Assembly: GCA_001051155.2 (NCBI GenBank)
Contig: JYIP02000012.1
Location: 1 to 64,000 of the forward strand
Length of the DNA stretch: 64,000 bases
Direction: 5' to 3'
Origin: Chrysoporthe austroafricana
Taxonomy: Eukaryota; Ascomycota; Sordariomycetes; Diaporthales; Cryphonectriaceae
Position 1 is the stretch's first letter; the number at the start of each line of letters is the position of its first letter. Made by a program: the position numbers and the translations under genes. This document shows positions 1 to 12,682 of the stretch, one piece after another. A model generated the notes under the pieces. The model saw nothing but the letters and a program-made list of their open reading frames with translations, was not told where the DNA came from and ran no database searches.

Positions 1-302
1 TATTTATTATTTATTATTTATTATTTATTATTTATTATTTATTCTTTATTATTTATTATTTATTATTTATTATTTATTATTTATTATTTATTATTTATTC
101 TTTATTATTTATTATTTATTATTTATTATTTATTATTTATTACTTATTATTTATTATTTATTCTTTATTCTTTATTCTTTATTTTGCTTATTATTTATTT
201 TATTTACTTTTTACTTTATTTATTATTTCTTTTACTTATTATTTATTATTTATTCCTTATTTTATTTATTATTTATTTTATTTGCTATTTGCTTTATTTA
301 TT
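1..302. repeat. TTATTTA-type low-complexity tract
   Basis: The window opens with about 300 bases of nearly perfect 7-8 bp repeats of the TATTTATT type, becoming irregular after about 180. It is not a TTAGGG telomere. It abuts the first copy of the 548-bp repeat at 303. Confidence 0.9.
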
Positions 303-850
303 TATATTATAATATATAATTAAAAATGAAAAACGAATAAATAGATTTGATTAGCTATATTCGAAATAAATATTTATAATATACAGAAAAAAGAATTTGA
401 AAGAATAGCAAATTTTAGCTTTTTCTCTTACTTATCTTACTAATTTATTTTCTAATTAGAAATGCGAGCAAGTTAAAAATAATATAGAAAGTTCTTTAAT
501 CTATTAATTACTTAATTAGAATTCCGAATTAGGACTAGTATAAAACCCGTTTCGTTTTAATTGGTTATTTCAAAAAATAAGGCTTGCCTTATTAATTTTC
601 TGAATAAAAATTTAAGGTTTGCAATTGCGATCCTCTTAAATATTATACAGTTCTTATATTTAGATATATTATAAATTATATTGAATAGATAAGAGATCGA
701 ATTGAAATAATATAAATACTTTGAAAAACGGGTTAAATATAATTTGTATAATTTTAAAACGATTTTTTATTCCCGGTTTTTATTAACGCTAAATTTTTAT
801 TCATACAAAAAAATTATCTTTTACTTTAAGGATATTTTTATTTAAAGATA
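303..850 (+). repeat. R1 terminal repeat, copy A
   Basis: First of five full copies of a 548-bp repeat. It begins TATATTATAATATATAAT and ends in TTTAAAGATA. Landmarks shared by all copies are an AAACCCGTTTCGTTTT block, an AAACGGGTT block and a CCCGGTTTTTA block. This is the only copy not preceded by the R2 internal sequence, which fits a left terminal repeat. Confidence 0.8.
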
Positions 851-2240
851 AAGTTAAAGTTAATTATTTATATAGAATTCTGAATTCCGATTAATATAAA
901 CTTTTTTTCGTTTTAATTGGTTATTTTAAAAAGCAAGGCTTGCCTTATTAATTTCTAAATGAAAATTTAAAGATTAATATTAATATAGCTTTTATTATAA
1001 CTTTAAAAATAATTATAAAATAGCTATTATTCTTTACGATTTTTCTAATCGTATATACGAATTCGTATTTGCTATACGAATATTTTATTAAGTTTAGAAT
1101 AATTAAAGAGAAATATTTTATAATTAATATAATAGCGTTTAAATAATTATATAAATAGCGCGAAATTATAAAAATATAATAGATTAATAATAACGATAAT
1201 TTAATTAATATTTTTATTAAAGCAATATTAAATAGAATATTAAAATATCTTATTAATAATAACTAGCTTATAATTTGTATAAAAAGATTCGTAAATAAGC
1301 TATAAAAAGGAAAAGAAAAAGCATTATAAGAAAAGAAAAAAACTGCTAATATAAAATAGCTAATATAGAATAGCTAAAGCTATTCATTCTAATATATAAG
1401 AATAGGCTAAAATATAGCTCGTATATTAAAGCAAAAGCTATTTCTATGCTTTAGCTATTATTTATAGCTTTCTTTCCTTCTTTCCTTTTAAAGAGATATA
1501 ATAATAAATAATAAATCAAATTTAGTTATTATATACGTAATTAAGCTTAGCTAATAAAAACCGAAAAAAAAAAATATAATTTTTATTCTTTATTACTCTT
1601 TATTTCGTATTATAAAATATCCTTTTCTCAGCCCAAAAATTTAGCTAAAGCTAATCTTTCCGCTATATATTAGCTATTATATCCTTTTTTGCTTTAATAT
1701 TAATTTGCGATTCGAGAATTACTATTTTATTAAATTCGAATTCCGAAAAAAGCATACTTAGCAGCTTAAAACCAAATTAATAAAAAAGCCGATTAATTTT
1801 TATTCGTATAAAAGCGAATTTATATTAATACTTATAAATGCTTTAACCTTATAAATAATTAAGTATATTCTATATATTTTAAATATATATTAGCTAGCTT
1901 CAATATGCTAAATATAATTAGCATAAGCGCTATTTTAAATTTGAAAAATAGAATAGCATTTAAAAAAGGGAATTATTATATAAATAGTATTTCTATTGCT
2001 AAACTAGCATATATAGCTTATAACCCTTTACAAATAGCAATTGTACGGATTTCGGTTTCGAAAGCTAAAAAAAGCAATAATTAAAGCTAGTATTTATCAG
2101 GCATTAATATTATACTTTAAAAAGGCAAGATATTTGCCGAAAAGCCGAAAACCAGAAAGCTTAACGAAAATAGAATTCGGCTAAATCTTTTGGAATTATA
2201 TTGTATATAATATCTAGAAGCTCTTTTCCTGCGCAAGCAA
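851..2240. repeat. Internal segment shared with the deletion derivative
   Basis: This segment is repeated at 12,683-14,085 with the same order of landmarks: a TACGATTTTTCTAATCGTATA-like inverted motif, a GAAAAGAAAAAGCATTATAAG block, and CTTTCTTTCC followed by ATTAAGCTTAGCTAATAAAAACC. A third, much less mutated relative of its 1,340-1,560 part lies at 43,300-43,520. No protein was recognised. Confidence 0.75.
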
Positions 2241-2559
2241 AAGCTGGCTGAAAGCATTTCCGATTGCCTTTATTAATTTTTCTTCTATATTCAGGATCCA
2301 AACGCTATATAGCTTTCCGGCAAAGCCTTATAGCATATAAAACTGGAAGAGATTATGCAATTCTTTATGCTTATCGCAATATTAAGCATAGCCAGGCTGA
2401 AATATTGCTTTAAAAAGAGTAATCCGATTCTATATAAGCGGAAGGGCAATAGGGCGGGGCGAGATAAAGATAGGCTTGCTAGCGCTGGCTATTATAAGCG
2501 ATAAATGCCGGGGCTTTCGAAAAGAAATTTTGAAAAGCAAATAGCAAGCAATCGGTTTG

Positions 2560-3535
2560 CAAGCGAAATAAGCATTTCTAGGCTTTAATTAAAGCTATTA
2601 CATAATGCTAGTAGCTGGGCAAGAGCCAGGAAGCAAATGCTTAGAAATTTGTTAGCGTAATAGTAAAATATAATAACGGACTTTCCCGCATATCGCGGGA
2701 AGCTCTAGCAAAGGATTTCTGAGGAAAGAAATAGCTTACTGGCAAGATAAGCATTTCTAAGCTCTGATTAGGGCCATTACGTAATATTAGTAGCTAGGCA
2801 AGAGCCAAAAAGCAAATACTTAGAAACTTATTAGCGTAATAACAAAATATAATAATAAACTCTTTCGCATATTGCAAAAGGCTTTAGCAAAAGGATTTTA
2901 AGGAAAGAAATAATTTATTAGCAAGATAAGCATTTTTAAGCTTTAATTAGAGCCGTTACGTAATGCTAGCAATTGAGCAAAAGCCAAAGAGCAAATGCTT
3001 AAAAACTTATTAATATAATAACGGGACTTAATAACGAATTCTTTAACAAAATTTTGGGAATTTTAGCAAAGGATTTTGGCAAGAAAGTTTTGGGAAAAGA
3101 AATGGCTTACCGGCAAGAAAAGCATTTCTGGGCTCTGATTAAAGCCGTTACGTAATGCTAATAGCTAAGCGAAAGCCAAAAAATAAGTATTTGGAAACTT
3201 GTTAGCGAAATAGCAGGATATAATAACGGACCGTATCGCGTATTGCAAAAGATTTTAGCAAAAGGGTTTTAGGAAAAGAAATAGCTTACCGGCAAAATAA
3301 GCATTTCTGGGTTTTAATTAAGGCTATTGTATAATACTAGCAATTAAGCAAGGGCTAAGGAATAAGTGCCTGGAAACTTATTAGCGAAATAATAAGATAT
3401 AATAACGAACTTTCTGACAAACTATTAAAGATTTTAGCGGAAGGATTTTAAGAAAGCAAATAATTTACTAATAACGTAAGCATTTCTAAGCTTTAATTAA
3501 AGCTATTACGTAATACTAGCAGCTAAGCAGAATAT
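2560..3535. repeat. Tandem array, about 180-bp unit, about six copies
   Basis: The anchor AAGCATTTCT recurs near 2,570, 2,750, 2,929, 3,120, 3,300 and 3,479, a period of 179-191 and mostly 180. Each unit also carries a GTTACGTAATGCTA-like and a GGAAAGAAATAG-like block. Around 3,495-3,575 the unit grades into a second subfamily. The array is absent from the deletion derivative at 12,225-17,750. Confidence 0.85.
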
Positions 3536-4530
3536 AAAAAGGTAATGACAAAAACTTTAAGGGCAAGTTAGCGAGATAGGATAAGGGATTTAAGTTTTGA
3601 AAAGAAAGGGGAAATAAGGATTTTGGGAAAGCATGCAGTTAGTAAGCGGCATACTATAAAAAAAAAATAGCCCTGGCTTCTAATTAGTTTAGCTTTACAA
3701 TTCTGGCAGCTGAGCAAAATATAAGAAAGTAATAGCAAAAACCTTAAGGGCAAGTTAGCAAGATAGGACGAGGGATTTAAGTTTTGAAAAGGGAAAGGAA
3801 GCGGGGATTTTAGGAAGGCATACGGTTAGTAAGCGGCATACCGTAAAAAAAAAACAGCCTTGGTTTCTAATTAGCCCAGCTTTGCAATTCTAGCAGCTAA
3901 GCAAAATATAAGAAAGTAATAGCAAAAACCCTAAAAGCAAGTTAATAAGACAGGATAAGGGATTTAGGTTTTGAAAGGGAAGGGGAGGCGGGGATTTTAA
4001 GAAAGCACGCGATTAGTAAGCGGCATATTATAAAAAAAAAACAGCTTTAGCTTCTAATTAGCCCAGCTCTGCAATTCTAGCAGCTAAGCAAAATGTAAAA
4101 AGGTAATAGCAAAAACTTTAAGGGTAAGTTAGCGGGATAGGATAAGGGATTTAAGTTTTGAAAAGGGGGGGGAAGCGGGGATTTTAGGAAAGCATGCAAT
4201 TAGTAAACAGCATATTATAAAAAAAAAACAGCCTTAATTTCTAATTAGCCTAGCTTTGCAATTCTAGTAGCTAAGCAGAATATAAGAAAGTAATAGCAAA
4301 AACCTTAAAGGCAAATTAGCAAAATAGGATAAGGGATTTAAGTTTTGAAAAAGGAAAAAAGCGGGGATTTTGGGAAAATATACGGTTAATAAGCGATATA
4401 TTATAAAAAAAAAATAGCCTTAGCTTCTAATTAGCCTAGCTCTGCAATTTTAGTAGCTAAGCAGAATATAAAAAGGTAATAGTAAAAACCTTAAAGGCAA
4501 ATTGGTAAGATAAGACGAAAAAGCTCGTTA
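3536..4530. repeat. Tandem array, about 186-bp unit, about six copies
   Basis: The anchor AAGTAATAGCAAAAAC recurs near 3,535, 3,720, 3,909, 4,096, 4,281 and 4,467, a period of 185-189. Each unit carries TTTAAGTTTTGAAAAG, a purine run with AGCGGGGATTTT, and an A8-A9 run. The TCTAATTAGCCCAGCT...GCAGCTAAGCA part aligns with the GCTCTGATTAGGGCC...AGCTAGGCAAG part of the preceding array, so both arrays derive from one ancestral unit. Confidence 0.85.
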
Positions 4531-7500
4531 GCAAATTAGCAAAAAGTAAAAAGGAAATATCTTAATAGGTTTGCAAAACTTAAAAAAAAAGCTTTTTGCA
4601 AACGGGCAAGAAATAGAAATAAAAGGCCTAAACGCTTAATAGCAAATAAATTATTATAAATTAACTTATTATATACGAATAACTAATTCGTTCCGATTCG
4701 AATTTGCAAGCAATTCTTGCCGCTAATAACTTGCTTATACTTATAAATTATTCGACTTTACGGTTCGAAATTGCAATATACTGCTTAAATGCAATAGTAT
4801 AAATATTTATTATTGCTAGCTTTTTAAATCTTTTCTTAACTTTCTCTGAAAACTAAAACCAATCCGGCTTGCAATATACGTTTTACCGATTGCTAGCCTT
4901 ATTTCTGCCCGTATTCTTTCTTTATACCTAGCTGCTGCTTTAATAAAGGATTCTAAACTTAATTCGCTTATTTTTCTTTTCTCTTCCCGTATTGCAGCTA
5001 TTAGCAATCGAAACCCAAAATATCGGATAGCAAAGGAAAGAAGCCTGCTAACCTTACGGATATCTTAATACCGTTTTTCGAAAAAGCCCGAATAAAGCTG
5101 CTTGGCAACTTAGAAATTCCTCGCTTTGCTCGTTTCAGTACAGCCTTTCTTTAACGTACTAACTCTTTCCAAATAGCAGCAAACGAGATTTACGAAACGT
5201 TAAACGAAATAAAATAATAGCGCTTTATAATACTAATTAAAGAAATCCGATTAGTTTCCCAAATGCTTAGCTTAATAAAGTATATAGCTTTGTTTCGATA
5301 GTATCCTTATATAGCCTTTAATTTAAGCCAGATTATTATAAATTCGGTTAGTAATAATTATTTTCCGATTAATCCAAAAATATTAGCAAATCGCTTAAAT
5401 TATTTCGATTTGGAATTATTTAACTTTTTGCTAATTAATACAATTGCTATATTCCGCTACTTTTTTTCCGATATTATTTTTCACTTATAGCTATATAATA
5501 ACCCAGATTAGCCTTTCAATTAAATTACGCTTAATAGGATTTATTAAATTTATATTATATTTGCGCTTTACGATATCGAAACTTTTATTTTATAGCGCAA
5601 ATAGATTACGGATATAGCTTTAATAAGCTTGATCCGATAGCAGCTTATAGATTTGATTTGCTAGATCTGAATGCCGAACTGGGTTTTCAATTTTGAAAGC
5701 CGTTTTATTTTACGTTTTCGAAACAAATATAGGCTTAAAATGCGCTAAGCAATTTTCTCTTATATTCGCTTGCATTATTAATTTATAGCTATATACGATT
5801 ATTATTGCTATATTATTCAAGTATTCGATTTCTTATTAGCTAATAAGAATAAGTTCCGGCAGATTATTATAAAGCTTATCGAATAGCATTTGATAGCAAT
5901 AAGTAAGTTATTAGCTAATAAAGCTTTGAATTATTGCTATATACTTACCTTTCCTTAGGAAAACGGATAGAATTGCGGCTTGCATATAGCAAATAACTTG
6001 CAATTTTTTTTCCGAAAATCCGAAAAGCAATATAGCAAGGAATTTACGGACTAATAGCAATCTGCCTTATATACGGGTACGAATAGCAAGCTGCTATTTT
6101 AATGCTATATCGAAAAAGCGTTTCTAATCGCTATTCGCTTTAAGCTCGGCATGCCCGGAAAGATTTTGCGAGCGAACGAATTCTTTACGAAAATTCTGAA
6201 TAACTAATAACGCAATAGCAAAAAGAACTTAGCTAATATATAGTTTTCGGATCGAGCGAAAAATGCTTAAATCGACCCAATAAGCATATAGCTAATAAAT
6301 CTAGGAATTATAAAATTCAGTTTATAAATAGCCGATCGGATTTGCAGCCCGTTCCCGCTTATATTAGCTTAGCTTGCTATAGCAGAATAGCGAATCTTTT
6401 TGCTAACTTTAATATTTGAAGCCGGAAGCTTTCGTTCGCAATCGCTAAAAGCGATAATAAGTATCGAAAAATACTCTAGCTTTGGGAAAAGTACGATATA
6501 AATCGAGATTTCGAAAAAGGGCTATACGGCTATTTTGCTTTCGGGTCTTCCCCCTTTTACGCTTACCGCTAAAGCCTTTGCCAAGCTTAAAATATCTGAT
6601 TAGCCTTTGCCCGTTTACAGCACACCGCTTGCGAGCTCGGTACGCATTTTTCCGCAAAATTCCGTACGGGATTCGTTACGAAAGTTTCCGATAAATTTCG
6701 AAACTATACTTAATATCGATATTCTAATTGCCGGGCTTAATTTATCGAAATAGCCCAAAAGGCTGCTATAAGCCTTAAATAGCAGGAATATCGCTTAGCA
6801 AGCGATAACAAAATCGATATTCTAAATAAGTTTCAGCAATATATTGCTATCGAAATCGATAAATACGGGTAGCGATATATCGATAGCAAGCAAGGTTTCG
6901 ACCGAAATTTAAGGGTTAATACCGAAATAAGCTTTTTGCTTGCTATTTCCTATATTAGCTTTAAACCTGTTTCGCTAGCCAATATCGATATAAGAGCTCG
7001 ATTTCGAAAAATAGCAAGCAGTATTGAATAGGCTAGCAGGAAGAATAAGCGATACTTTATAACGAAAATAGAAGGCTGAAGTACGGGAATAAAAGGCGGA
7101 TATATAGGAAGGCAAAAGGCTTACCTGAATATTAAGAAACCGGCTATAAAGCCGGAAAGAAAATATTAAAGCAATAATAAATATAGCAAGCTTAATAGAT
7201 TGGGAAGCCGAAAGTTAGCAAGTAAGCTCGCGCTGCATTTTTGCTATTTATTTTAAGCTCAATAGTTTTTTATAGAAATTCGTTACGCTATATTTCTAAT
7301 TAAGCTTTTCTGGACTTGGCTTGCTATAGAAATCGATTTATTTCTTCTTTCCGATTTTTTTTTTTTTTTAGCGCCTTGCCCTTAGCTTAATAGCTTATCC
7401 TGCTCGAAAAACGATAAAACGAATGCTAAAATCTCGTAAGTATAAAGCGCTTAGAAGCTTGTAAAAATAAATCCGATTAAGCCGGAATATTAGCATATCC

Positions 7501-10166
7501 CGTTAGCTTTGCAATAATACAATTTCTAATCCGATAATATAATCGCTTACGATTCGCAAAATGCTTGCGGAATCCCGTATTAGAAATATTCCGAATATAG
7601 CGCTAAGCTTTTTTTTGCAAAAAGGATTTCTTGCAATTCTTTTTGCTTCCTTTCGATTTCGTACTAAGCCGGATCTTGCTAAAATAAGCAATCTGCTTTC
7701 GTATATAAAGCGGCTATACTTTTTCGCCCTTTGCCTTTATAAAAAATATAAGCCCCGGCTTATATTTCGAATTGCCGGATAAAGGCATTAGCCATTTAAG
7801 CTTTTTCCTAAGTATCTCTAGCTATTTCTTTTTGCGTTTAATCAGTTTTCCGTTATATTTAATTAAAAAGCTTCTAGCTAATATTTTGATTTATTTCGTA
7901 CTTACCCTATTGCAAAATTCTTGCTTTGCATAAATTGCAAGCTGCTTTGCCGTCCGTACATTACGTCCGGGTTATATGCTTATCGAAAACTTAATCGAAA
8001 ACGATATAGCAGCATTCTTTTTCTTGCAAAAACTGGCTAATTTCGCTATTAGCATTCTTAATAGCCCGGCTATCCTAGAAAAGAAAAGCAATATTATTAT
8101 TCCTATTCTAGCTTATTTATTCGTTTTCCTAAGCATAATCTCGTAATTGCTTTAGCAATTCAGTATAAATAACCGTATAAATCGTAAGAATATCGAAACC
8201 TATTCCTAATATATTAATAGCTATAATAATACGCTTATTTTCTATTTATTTCTAAATAATAATAAGCTTGCTAAACATATTAGCTATTTTGCTATAATAT
8301 ATTTTGCAGCCTAAAGCGGCTCCAAGCTTTTCGATATGCTAAATAGTTTTGCTATAAATAATCGCTTTGCTTTTATCCTAATGCGCTAAAATTAACGCAA
8401 TTGCTTTGCGAATAAAAGCTTTAATTTAATCGGATACAATTTTATATACTCGATAGCTAATATTCTTTCGAATTATAGCTATCCGGAAAATAATAAGGCG
8501 AGAAATCTATATTGTACGGAAAAACGAAAGTTCGTTTCGAAAAGGCAATATAGCTATCAAAAAAATACGCTATATATTATAAGTTATAATAATCGCTCCA
8601 AGCTCTTATATTTTAAGCCGAAAGCTATTTTTAATATCGAAAGAAATATAGCATTCGTTTATAATTACCCGATCCAATTACTTGCAAATTCGGAACTGGT
8701 TAATAAAAATACGAAATTGCTATATAATAATAAATTCAAGCATAATAAAAATAATAATTGCAATATAATTAATTGCAAACCCGGCTTAAATATGCATATC
8801 GATTTAATATGCCTGGCATTTTCGAATTAAATTGCCTTATAATGCAATAATCGGAAGAATAATAATCGAAACGCTTTAAAGCAAATAATAAGCTAGAAGC
8901 AAGAAAGAAAAAGCTTTTTCGCTATTAATTCTAGTAATTTGCAAGATAAGCATTTCGTTTTGTATAATCGCTCTAAATACAGCTTCTTAACCGTTTCGGA
9001 AATGCGCTTATTCTTTTATTATCTGCTGTAATTGGCCGGGAAGGTCGGTTTCGTAAAGCTGCCGGAAATGCTGCAGCCGGCTTTATTCGAATTCTCTTTC
9101 GAAAATCTCTCTTTTCCGCTTGGAAAGAACTTAATAGCTATAAGAGCTTCGGAAGCCGAAAAAGCAATACTATTAAATGCTAGCTATTCGAAATTGGTCT
9201 TTTCGGAAAGCGAATTCGAACTATCTTTACTATAGCTCTTTTCCGTATATTATATAAGCTATTGCAATACTATGCCCGGCTTATAAGTCTAAGATATAAT
9301 CCGCCTTTTCGTTATTAGTCAAATCGTTTTTGCTATTTTCCTATTATTCCTGCTTATAGCTGCTATAGCCTTTTTTTCAATACTAGCAAGCAATAATAAT
9401 CGCTATATGCTGCTAAGCGCTAATAGTAATCTTGGAACTTAATAGCTATAGCGTATATTGCTAGAAAAGGCGCTATATTTAATCCGAAAGCTATAATTAC
9501 GTATTTCGAACCGCTTATTCCGAATCCGGCCTTTTTTCCTATTATGCCGATATTAAAACAGATTCGGCCCAGAAAAACGGATTTCGCGCTTAGCCAGCGC
9601 TTAAAAGCCTTTCGATTTGCTATTAGAAAGGAAAAGCAAGCCAGAAATACTAAATAACAAAAGCCCCGATTTCGCATAGCAAATAACGGTAAATAATCTT
9701 AAGCTATATTGCTATTCAATACCCTTTATAATATAAAATTATAAAATAAATAAGCTTGCTATAAATAAAAAGATTACGGATATTTCCGTATGCCAAGTTT
9801 TTTAATCGGAAGATTAAGATCTTAAAAGTTTGTATTAGCTGCCTTCCGGTAAAATATATCAAGATTAGGATTTGCTCGCGAAATTTCTTTGCCCGGTAGC
9901 GGAATTAGTAGAAAGTACGAATCCGAATTTATTGCAAGCCTTGCTCGAACCAATAGGTATATAATTCCGTATAAGCGAGAATACAATATAATAGCTATTC
10001 TTAGCGATTAAGAAGCTATTAATTTCGATAATCGGTAAAAAACGAATAGCCGATTTGGTTTTTATAATAATTATTTTCGATCGAAAGTTAGTCAATAGGT
10101 AATAGAATATTCAAATCCGGAATTTCGAGCATTTCGGCAAAGTTCTGCTATGCCAAGCTTAATAGG
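4531..10166. other. Degenerate interior of the giant element; no gene recognised
   Basis: AT-rich sequence with short open stretches on both strands (for example 6,445-6,694, 9,032-9,235 and 9,420-9,677). Complementary open frames of similar length and the abundance of TAA/TAG where CAA/CAG would be read suggest former coding sequence destroyed by RIP. I looked for RT, integrase, transposase and helicase motifs and recognised none. Confidence 0.6.
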
Positions 10167-11676
10167 CTATAAGCTATATCGGAAATCTGAATAAACAAAA
10201 TTTGTATGCTATAATAGAAAATCCGATTTCTTTGCTATTCGATTTTGCTTTGCGCTACAAATATATACCGGATCTTTAAACTATATAAATATGCTTTGTA
10301 AATCCAATCGAATAGTATTAGTTTAATTTCAAAATCAATAATTATTATATACCGATAAATTTTGGCTTAAACGATTTCGAAAAGCTTATAGCATTATTCC
10401 TTTACTTATTATTCGGAAATTGCTATGCCAGTTTCGGCTTATTCTATTATAATCTCATTTTCGCATTCGAAATAATTTTGCGAAATAATAAACATTCAAG
10501 CTATTTTAATTATAGCAAAATAAGTATTAGTATAATCGAATAGCATTGCTTAGCTATTATCGTTTCGGATGCTAAGAATGGCTAGAGCGCTTAAGAAAGC
10601 GCTATAATATTCAGTATTTTGAAACGGATAATCGAGAAGCTAAATCGTAAAATCCAAATAAGCCCGATTATATTACGATAGAATATTTGTATATAAGCGT
10701 ATCGAAATGCTTTCAGCTTAATATAAAAGCTATTAATATAAACGGCTTTATATAATTATTAATCGATATTTTAGCTGCTAATTAAATAGGATAGCCTGAA
10801 TTTGCATAATATAATTAATAATCTGGCATTAGATATCCAAATACCGTTCTTACGAGCTAAGCTCGAACCGGCTATCGAACGGCCGCTTGGATTTTGTATA
10901 CTTATCCTTCCGATTAATTTCGAAAAAGACAGAATAGCCAATAATAATAGCGATCGCTATATTCCGTACTTGCTAAGCGTTCCGTTAAAAGCTATCCTAT
11001 ATAGCTTATAAAACCGGCTTATCTTCCCGGATCGGCATAACGAAATCCTTAATTCTGATTAGGTCGAAACTTTATAAATAGGCAGCTTAGCTTACTTTGC
11101 AAAGCTATAAATTGGGCTTTAGCTATTCGTCCCTTTCTTGGATTTGCCTATTTATCTGATCGGTAAACGTTTATTATATTCGGCGAAAAGATGCGATAAT
11201 TTGCTATTTCGGAAATTCTTTATTGCTATGCCCGTTTTCTATAATATTGCTCTGCTATTCTATTTCGAATTATTTGCTAGCTTGCCGGCTCGGAAAGAGC
11301 TGTTAATAGCATATTTGCGTTTGCTAAAAGATTAGAAAAATAGCTTTATAAGCAAATAGATAGCCATTTATACAGGAATTAACCTATCCGTATAAAATGC
11401 GATAATAATTTCGCATTTTATTATATTGCTGGTTAATAAAATAGCATTTTTAGCAAGTAAGGCCGTTTATCTAGATATTATTAAGAAACGGGATAGAATT
11501 GCTTAATAGATTTGGAAATCGGAAATCTTGCAAATCTTATTGCATACGATAAATACCAGGCAAATTTTGAATAATGCAAGCAATAGATTATCGCTATTTT
11601 TTTTAGCATTCGATAGCATAAAATAGCTAAATATGCTAAAATTTTATTTATTAGAATGCCGAAATAGCATTCTTTA
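10167..11676. repeat. R2 internal repeat, copy 1
   Basis: This segment, starting at a CTATAAGCTATATCGGAAATCTG motif, is repeated at 15,691-17,202 (full length), 18,345-18,627 (3' end) and 30,216-30,746 (3' part). It always runs straight into an R1 copy, so R2 plus R1 is the right end of the giant element. The plus strand keeps two modest open stretches (10,802-11,011 and 11,138-11,335) whose products I do not recognise. Confidence 0.8.
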
Positions 11677-12224
11677 TATATTATAATATATAATTGAAAA
11701 TAAAAAATGAATAAATAGATTTGATTAGCTATATTCGAAATAAATATTTACGATATACGGAAAAAAAGGTTTAAAAGGATAGCAAGTTTTAGCTTTTTTT
11801 CCTATTTATCTTATTAATCTATTTTCTAATTAGAAATGCAAGCGGGTTAGGGGTAATATAAAAAGTTCTTTAATCTATTAGTTATTTGATTAGAGTTCCA
11901 AATTAGGATTAGTATAAAACCCGTTTCGTTTTGATTGGTTATTTCAAAAAATAGGGCTTGCCCTATCAATTTTCTGAATAAAAACTTAAGGTTTGCAATT
12001 GCGATCCTTTTAAACGTTATACAATTCTTATATTTAGATATATTATAGATTATATTGGATAAATAAGAAATCGAATTAAATTAATGCAAATATTTTAAAA
12101 AACGGGTTAAGTATAATTTGTACAATTTTAAACCGATCCTTTATTCCCGGTTTTTATTAGCGCTAAATTTTTGCCTATACAAAAAAACTGTCCTTTACCT
12201 TAAGGACATTTTTACTTAAAAATA
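11677..12224 (+). repeat. R1 terminal repeat, copy B
   Basis: Right-hand 548-bp copy, directly preceded by R2. Compared with copy A it keeps more C and G in several shared blocks (for example GGGCTTGCCCTATCAA versus AAGGCTTGCCTTATTAA), so it is less RIP-mutated there. Confidence 0.8.
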
Positions 12225-12682
12225 GAATTTGAAAGAATAATAAGTTTTAGCTTTTTCTTTTATTTATTTTACTAATCTATTTTCTAATTAGAAATGCAAG
12301 CAAGTTAGAAGTAATATAGAAAATTCTTTAATTTATTAATTATTTAATTAGAATTCCGAATTAGGATTAATATAAAACCCGTTTCGTTTTGATTAATTAT
12401 TTCAAAAAATAAAGCTTGCCCTATTAATTTTCTAAATAAAAATTTAGGGTTTGCAATTACGATCCTTTTAAACGTTATACAGTTCTTATATTTAAATATA
12501 TTATAGATTATATTAAATAAATAAGAGATCGAATTGAAGCAATATAAATATTTTAAAAAACGGGTTAAATATAATTTGTATAATTTTAAAACGATCTTTT
12601 ATTCCCGGTTTTTACTAGCATTAAATTTTTACTTATACAAAAAAATTATCTTTTACTTTAAAAATATTTTCATTTAAGGATA
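12225..12682 (+). repeat. R1 partial copy (5'-truncated)
   Basis: Begins at GAATTTGAAAGAATAATAAG, equivalent to base 392 of copy A, and runs to the R1 end. It follows copy B without spacer, giving a head-to-tail pair. Confidence 0.75.

Larger units (their letters stand above)
303..12224. mobile_element. Degenerate giant element with 548-bp direct terminal repeats
   Basis: Two near-identical 548-bp direct repeats (303-850 and 11,677-12,224) enclose about 10.8 kb of AT-rich sequence. Parts of the interior reappear elsewhere in the block: 851-2,240 matches 12,683-14,085, about 6,330-6,395 matches 14,090-14,150, and 10,167-11,676 matches 15,691-17,202. This fits an LTR-flanked or otherwise terminally repeated transposable element with at least one deletion derivative. 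No open frame exceeds about 85 codons and I recognise no protein domain on either strand, so the class is unknown. Differences between copies are mostly C/T and G/A exchanges, as RIP produces. The LTR-like reading is inference from the layout; no TSD was confirmed. Confidence 0.55.

Noticed and set aside
1..302. Telomere-like simple repeat at the left edge
   Set aside because: The unit is TATTTATT, not the TTAGGG/CCCTAA used by filamentous ascomycetes; it reads as a microsatellite beside a transposon.
2560..4530. CRISPR-like array
   Set aside because: The repeats are about 180-186 bp, contiguous and without unique spacers; this is a satellite within a eukaryotic transposon.
3568..11335. Small open frames of 60-85 codons in the AT block taken as genes
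   Set aside because: They often overlap an equally long frame on the other strand, differ between repeat copies, and have isoleucine/phenylalanine/tyrosine-rich content expected from AT-rich DNA.
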